From Halocafeteria seosinensis (Eukaryota; Sar; Bigyra; Bicosoecida), in assembly GCA_001687465.1 (NCBI GenBank), contig LVLI01002889.1, positions 1 through 11,203 of the forward strand: 11,203 bases of DNA, given 5' to 3'. Positions 9,715 through 11,203 of this stretch are shown here, piece after piece (the first letter of the stretch is position 1; every line of letters begins with the position of its first letter). The notes beneath the pieces are model-generated. The model worked only from the letters and a program-made list of their open reading frames with translations, had not been told where the DNA came from and did no database searches. Made by a program: the position numbers and the translations under genes.

Positions 9715-10559
9715 CTACGTTACTTGCGCACATAGTACCGTCAAGTAGTACTCGCTTTCAGTCGCCCCCCTAACTGAAAGAAACGCTGTTGTAGCGTAGC
9801 CTTTTGAGTATTGGCCTTTGGCGTTTACATTTGTGCAGGTTTCGGCCCCATTGAAATTCGTCATCCATTCCTGTTGATCAGAGTATAGCACCACTTTCTC
9901 CGGCTCTAGTTTTCCACCCAGAAGACTGGAAGATCCAGTTGCGCTGATGAACTCACTCGTCGTTAGCGTCGGCAACGTATTGGAAAACGATATGTACAGA
10001 TTTGGGTCTCCTGCTCAGTCAACGTCATTACGCACGAGATCAGTCAGACAGGGGTGTGCCTTTGTCACTGGGAAGGTAACCACTTACCAGAGACTGGCCT
10101 AACCTTGACTTCGAACCAGATGTGGGCTTTGTGGAGAGGCGGTGTGCATATACAGACTGAGTAGAAGCTGTATTCCCCAACTCCCACGTGCCCACGGACG
10201 GTGCTACCGTGTTCCAGGGCTGTGATGCTAACCTGTACTGCACTGTCTTCGCCGAAGGATCCGTAATCCAATGACAGAGCATCCTTTGACTCTGTTCCCG
10301 TGTTGCATCTGAAGTCTCCTTTGTTTTGCGTCCAGAAGGAATGGGGCCGTCTTAGGTAGTGAGACTCTTCATGTAGGTTGCTGCTAGGATTATTTGCCAG
10401 TGACTTGGCTCTCCCTGGTACTGGTATTGGTTCCTCGGTTCCATCGTGCACCCCGTCTCCCTGATGAAGGCTGTAGTATACTGCAAGTAATCCCAGCGTG
10501 AATGTAATTCCAAAGAAAACTTTGGCGGTGTTGCATGAATTCTTTGCTTTAGGTTTCAT
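9715..10559 (-). CDS. Type II membrane protein with PPC-like domain (2 exons)
   Basis: Exons 10088-10559 and 9715-10010 are joined over a 77-nt phase-1 intron (GTAAGT...GAGCAG), giving 255 aa. A short basic N-terminus (MKPKAKN) precedes one hydrophobic segment at about residues 13-30 (VFFGITFTLGLLAVYYSL), a signal anchor or signal peptide placing the rest in the lumen or outside. From about residue 97 the protein resembles the pre-peptidase C-terminal (PPC) beta-sandwich domain: DSAVQVSITALEHGSTVRGH, VGVGEYSFYSV, then the hallmark VSGDPNLYISFS, and a closing SVRGATESEYYLTV. PPC domains are best known at the C-termini of secreted bacterial peptidases. Here no catalytic domain is attached, so a binding or structural role is inferred. 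Three cysteines outside the anchor could form disulfides with others. The splice junction is supported because it restores the SGDPNLY motif. Confidence 0.72.
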
Positions 10560-10794
10560 CGGCGGACGCCAATGCGATGCTGTCCCTGGAATTAGATCTA
10601 ATTTATGTCGATTTCTTAGTTTGTGGCCGGAATTCCATCGTCTATTCTCACGGACGGTTTAGACCACTTTTTGCACCAGTGAAACTACATTCACTCCTAG
10701 ACTTAGCGAATTAGAGAAAGACAACGATAAATCCGCAATACCACGTCTGGACCTCATCTAATACGGGCCACAATCGCCGTGAATTTGCCTCAAC
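10560..10794. promoter_or_regulatory. Bidirectional promoter region, PPC-like / ankyrin genes
   Basis: 235 nt between two divergent start codons. No TATA box or obvious repeat is seen. The gap probably carries both promoters. Confidence 0.45.
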
Positions 10795-11203
10795 ATGAGT
10801 GAACGATTTGTTTGTCCGGTTGCCACCTACATTCCCCGGTGGGAAGATCGCGCTTTACCCCTCTATATCGAGTTGTCGCGCCAGTATAGAAGGCCACCCA
10901 GAATGTCGGCGGCTAGCTCACCCAATGCGGCAGGCCCTCCCCCTGTGGGAGGGCCTCCATCTGAAGGGAATAAGGAGGAAGAGATACCGGACCTCTCTGA
11001 GAGTGACATCCAGGAGATGATGATATTTTATGCTCGTCGTAATCAGTATGAGACGATATCTACCTTATGCGCACATTATAGTGTCGACCATCTAGTGAAG
11101 GCCAGGGAGAGTGACACCCAAATGTCGACATTGCACTGGTTCTCGCTGGCTGGGAACGTGGTGGCATGTGAGGAGATCATGAAGATACCAGGGGGGTTAG
11201 AGC
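10795..11203 (+). CDS. Ankyrin-repeat protein, 5' part only (runs off the window)
   Basis: The frame is open from the ATG at 10795 to the last base: 136 codons and one extra base. An internal in-frame ATG at 10903 is an alternative start. The N-terminal 65 residues are low-complexity (SSPNAAGPPPVGGPPSEG, then an acidic EEEIPDLSES), probably disordered. Residues 70-136 look like ankyrin repeats: IQEMMIFYARRNQYETISTL as a first, degenerate repeat, then MSTLHWFSLAGNVVACEEIM, which matches the ankyrin TPLHWAAxxGH core. The LHW variant is common in Akr1-type DHHC palmitoyltransferases, whose N-terminus looks similar, but the catalytic part is outside the window. Ankyrin repeats of any other protein are equally possible. 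Confidence 0.68.
   Translation, partial: MSERFVCPVATYIPRWEDRALPLYIELSRQYRRPPRMSAASSPNAAGPPPVGGPPSEGNKEEEIPDLSESDIQEMMIFYARRNQYETISTLCAHYSVDHLVKARESDTQMSTLHWFSLAGNVVACEEIMKIPGGLE
10932..10956. repeat. GC-rich perfect hairpin inside the ankyrin gene
   Basis: Ten-base arms (AGGCCCTCCC / GGGAGGGCCT) flank a 5-nt loop. They lie in the codons for the Gly/Pro-rich linker AGPPPVGGPP, about 140 nt after the upstream ATG and 30 nt after the internal ATG at 10903. The match is exact; a role in translation is speculation. Confidence 0.6.

Overview
The window is nuclear DNA from a eukaryote with small, tightly packed, spliced genes. Eighteen introns can be placed by reading frame and protein homology. 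They are 59-108 nt long, all have GTA(A/C/T)G donors and CAG acceptors, and the code is standard (TAA, TAG and TGA all terminate). Intergenic gaps are mostly 200-500 nt. This suits a unicellular eukaryote such as a microalga, another protist, or a compact-genome fungus-like organism. The lineage cannot be fixed from the sequence; a stramenopile alga is only a guess.

Layout. (1) 189-854, minus: a small lysine-rich, coiled-coil, probably nuclear protein of unknown function, two exons. (2) 855-1436: mainly a divergent intergenic region, holding a coding-like plus-strand segment I could not resolve. (3) 1437-3342, plus: a ten-exon MSI1/RBBP4-type WD40 histone chaperone of 423 aa. (4) 3744-4444, plus: a three-exon protein made only of two SUMO-like domains, ending in Gly-Gly plus two residues. 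(5) 4929-5359, plus: a two-exon, 110-aa helical protein of unknown function. (6) 5555-6309, minus: a second three-exon two-SUMO-domain protein, ending in Gly-Gly plus five residues. (7) 6532-7254, plus: a three-exon frataxin-family protein with a mitochondrial-type N-terminus. (8) 7255-8310: about 1 kb with no supportable gene. (9) 8311-9501, plus: intronless DCP2 mRNA-decapping enzyme. (10) 9715-10559, minus: a two-exon type II membrane protein with a PPC-like domain. (11) 10795 to the window end, plus: the 5' part of an ankyrin-repeat gene.

The genes do not form one pathway. The striking element is the pair of di-SUMO genes. Both predicted proteins are exactly 188 aa, both have two phase-0 introns, and in both the introns sit at the equivalent beta-hairpin position of the two SUMO folds. 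This suggests domain duplication within an intron-containing SUMO gene, followed by gene duplication and inversion. Both paralogues keep the C-terminal Gly-Gly that a SUMO protease would expose. They lie tail to tail around the small helical-protein gene.
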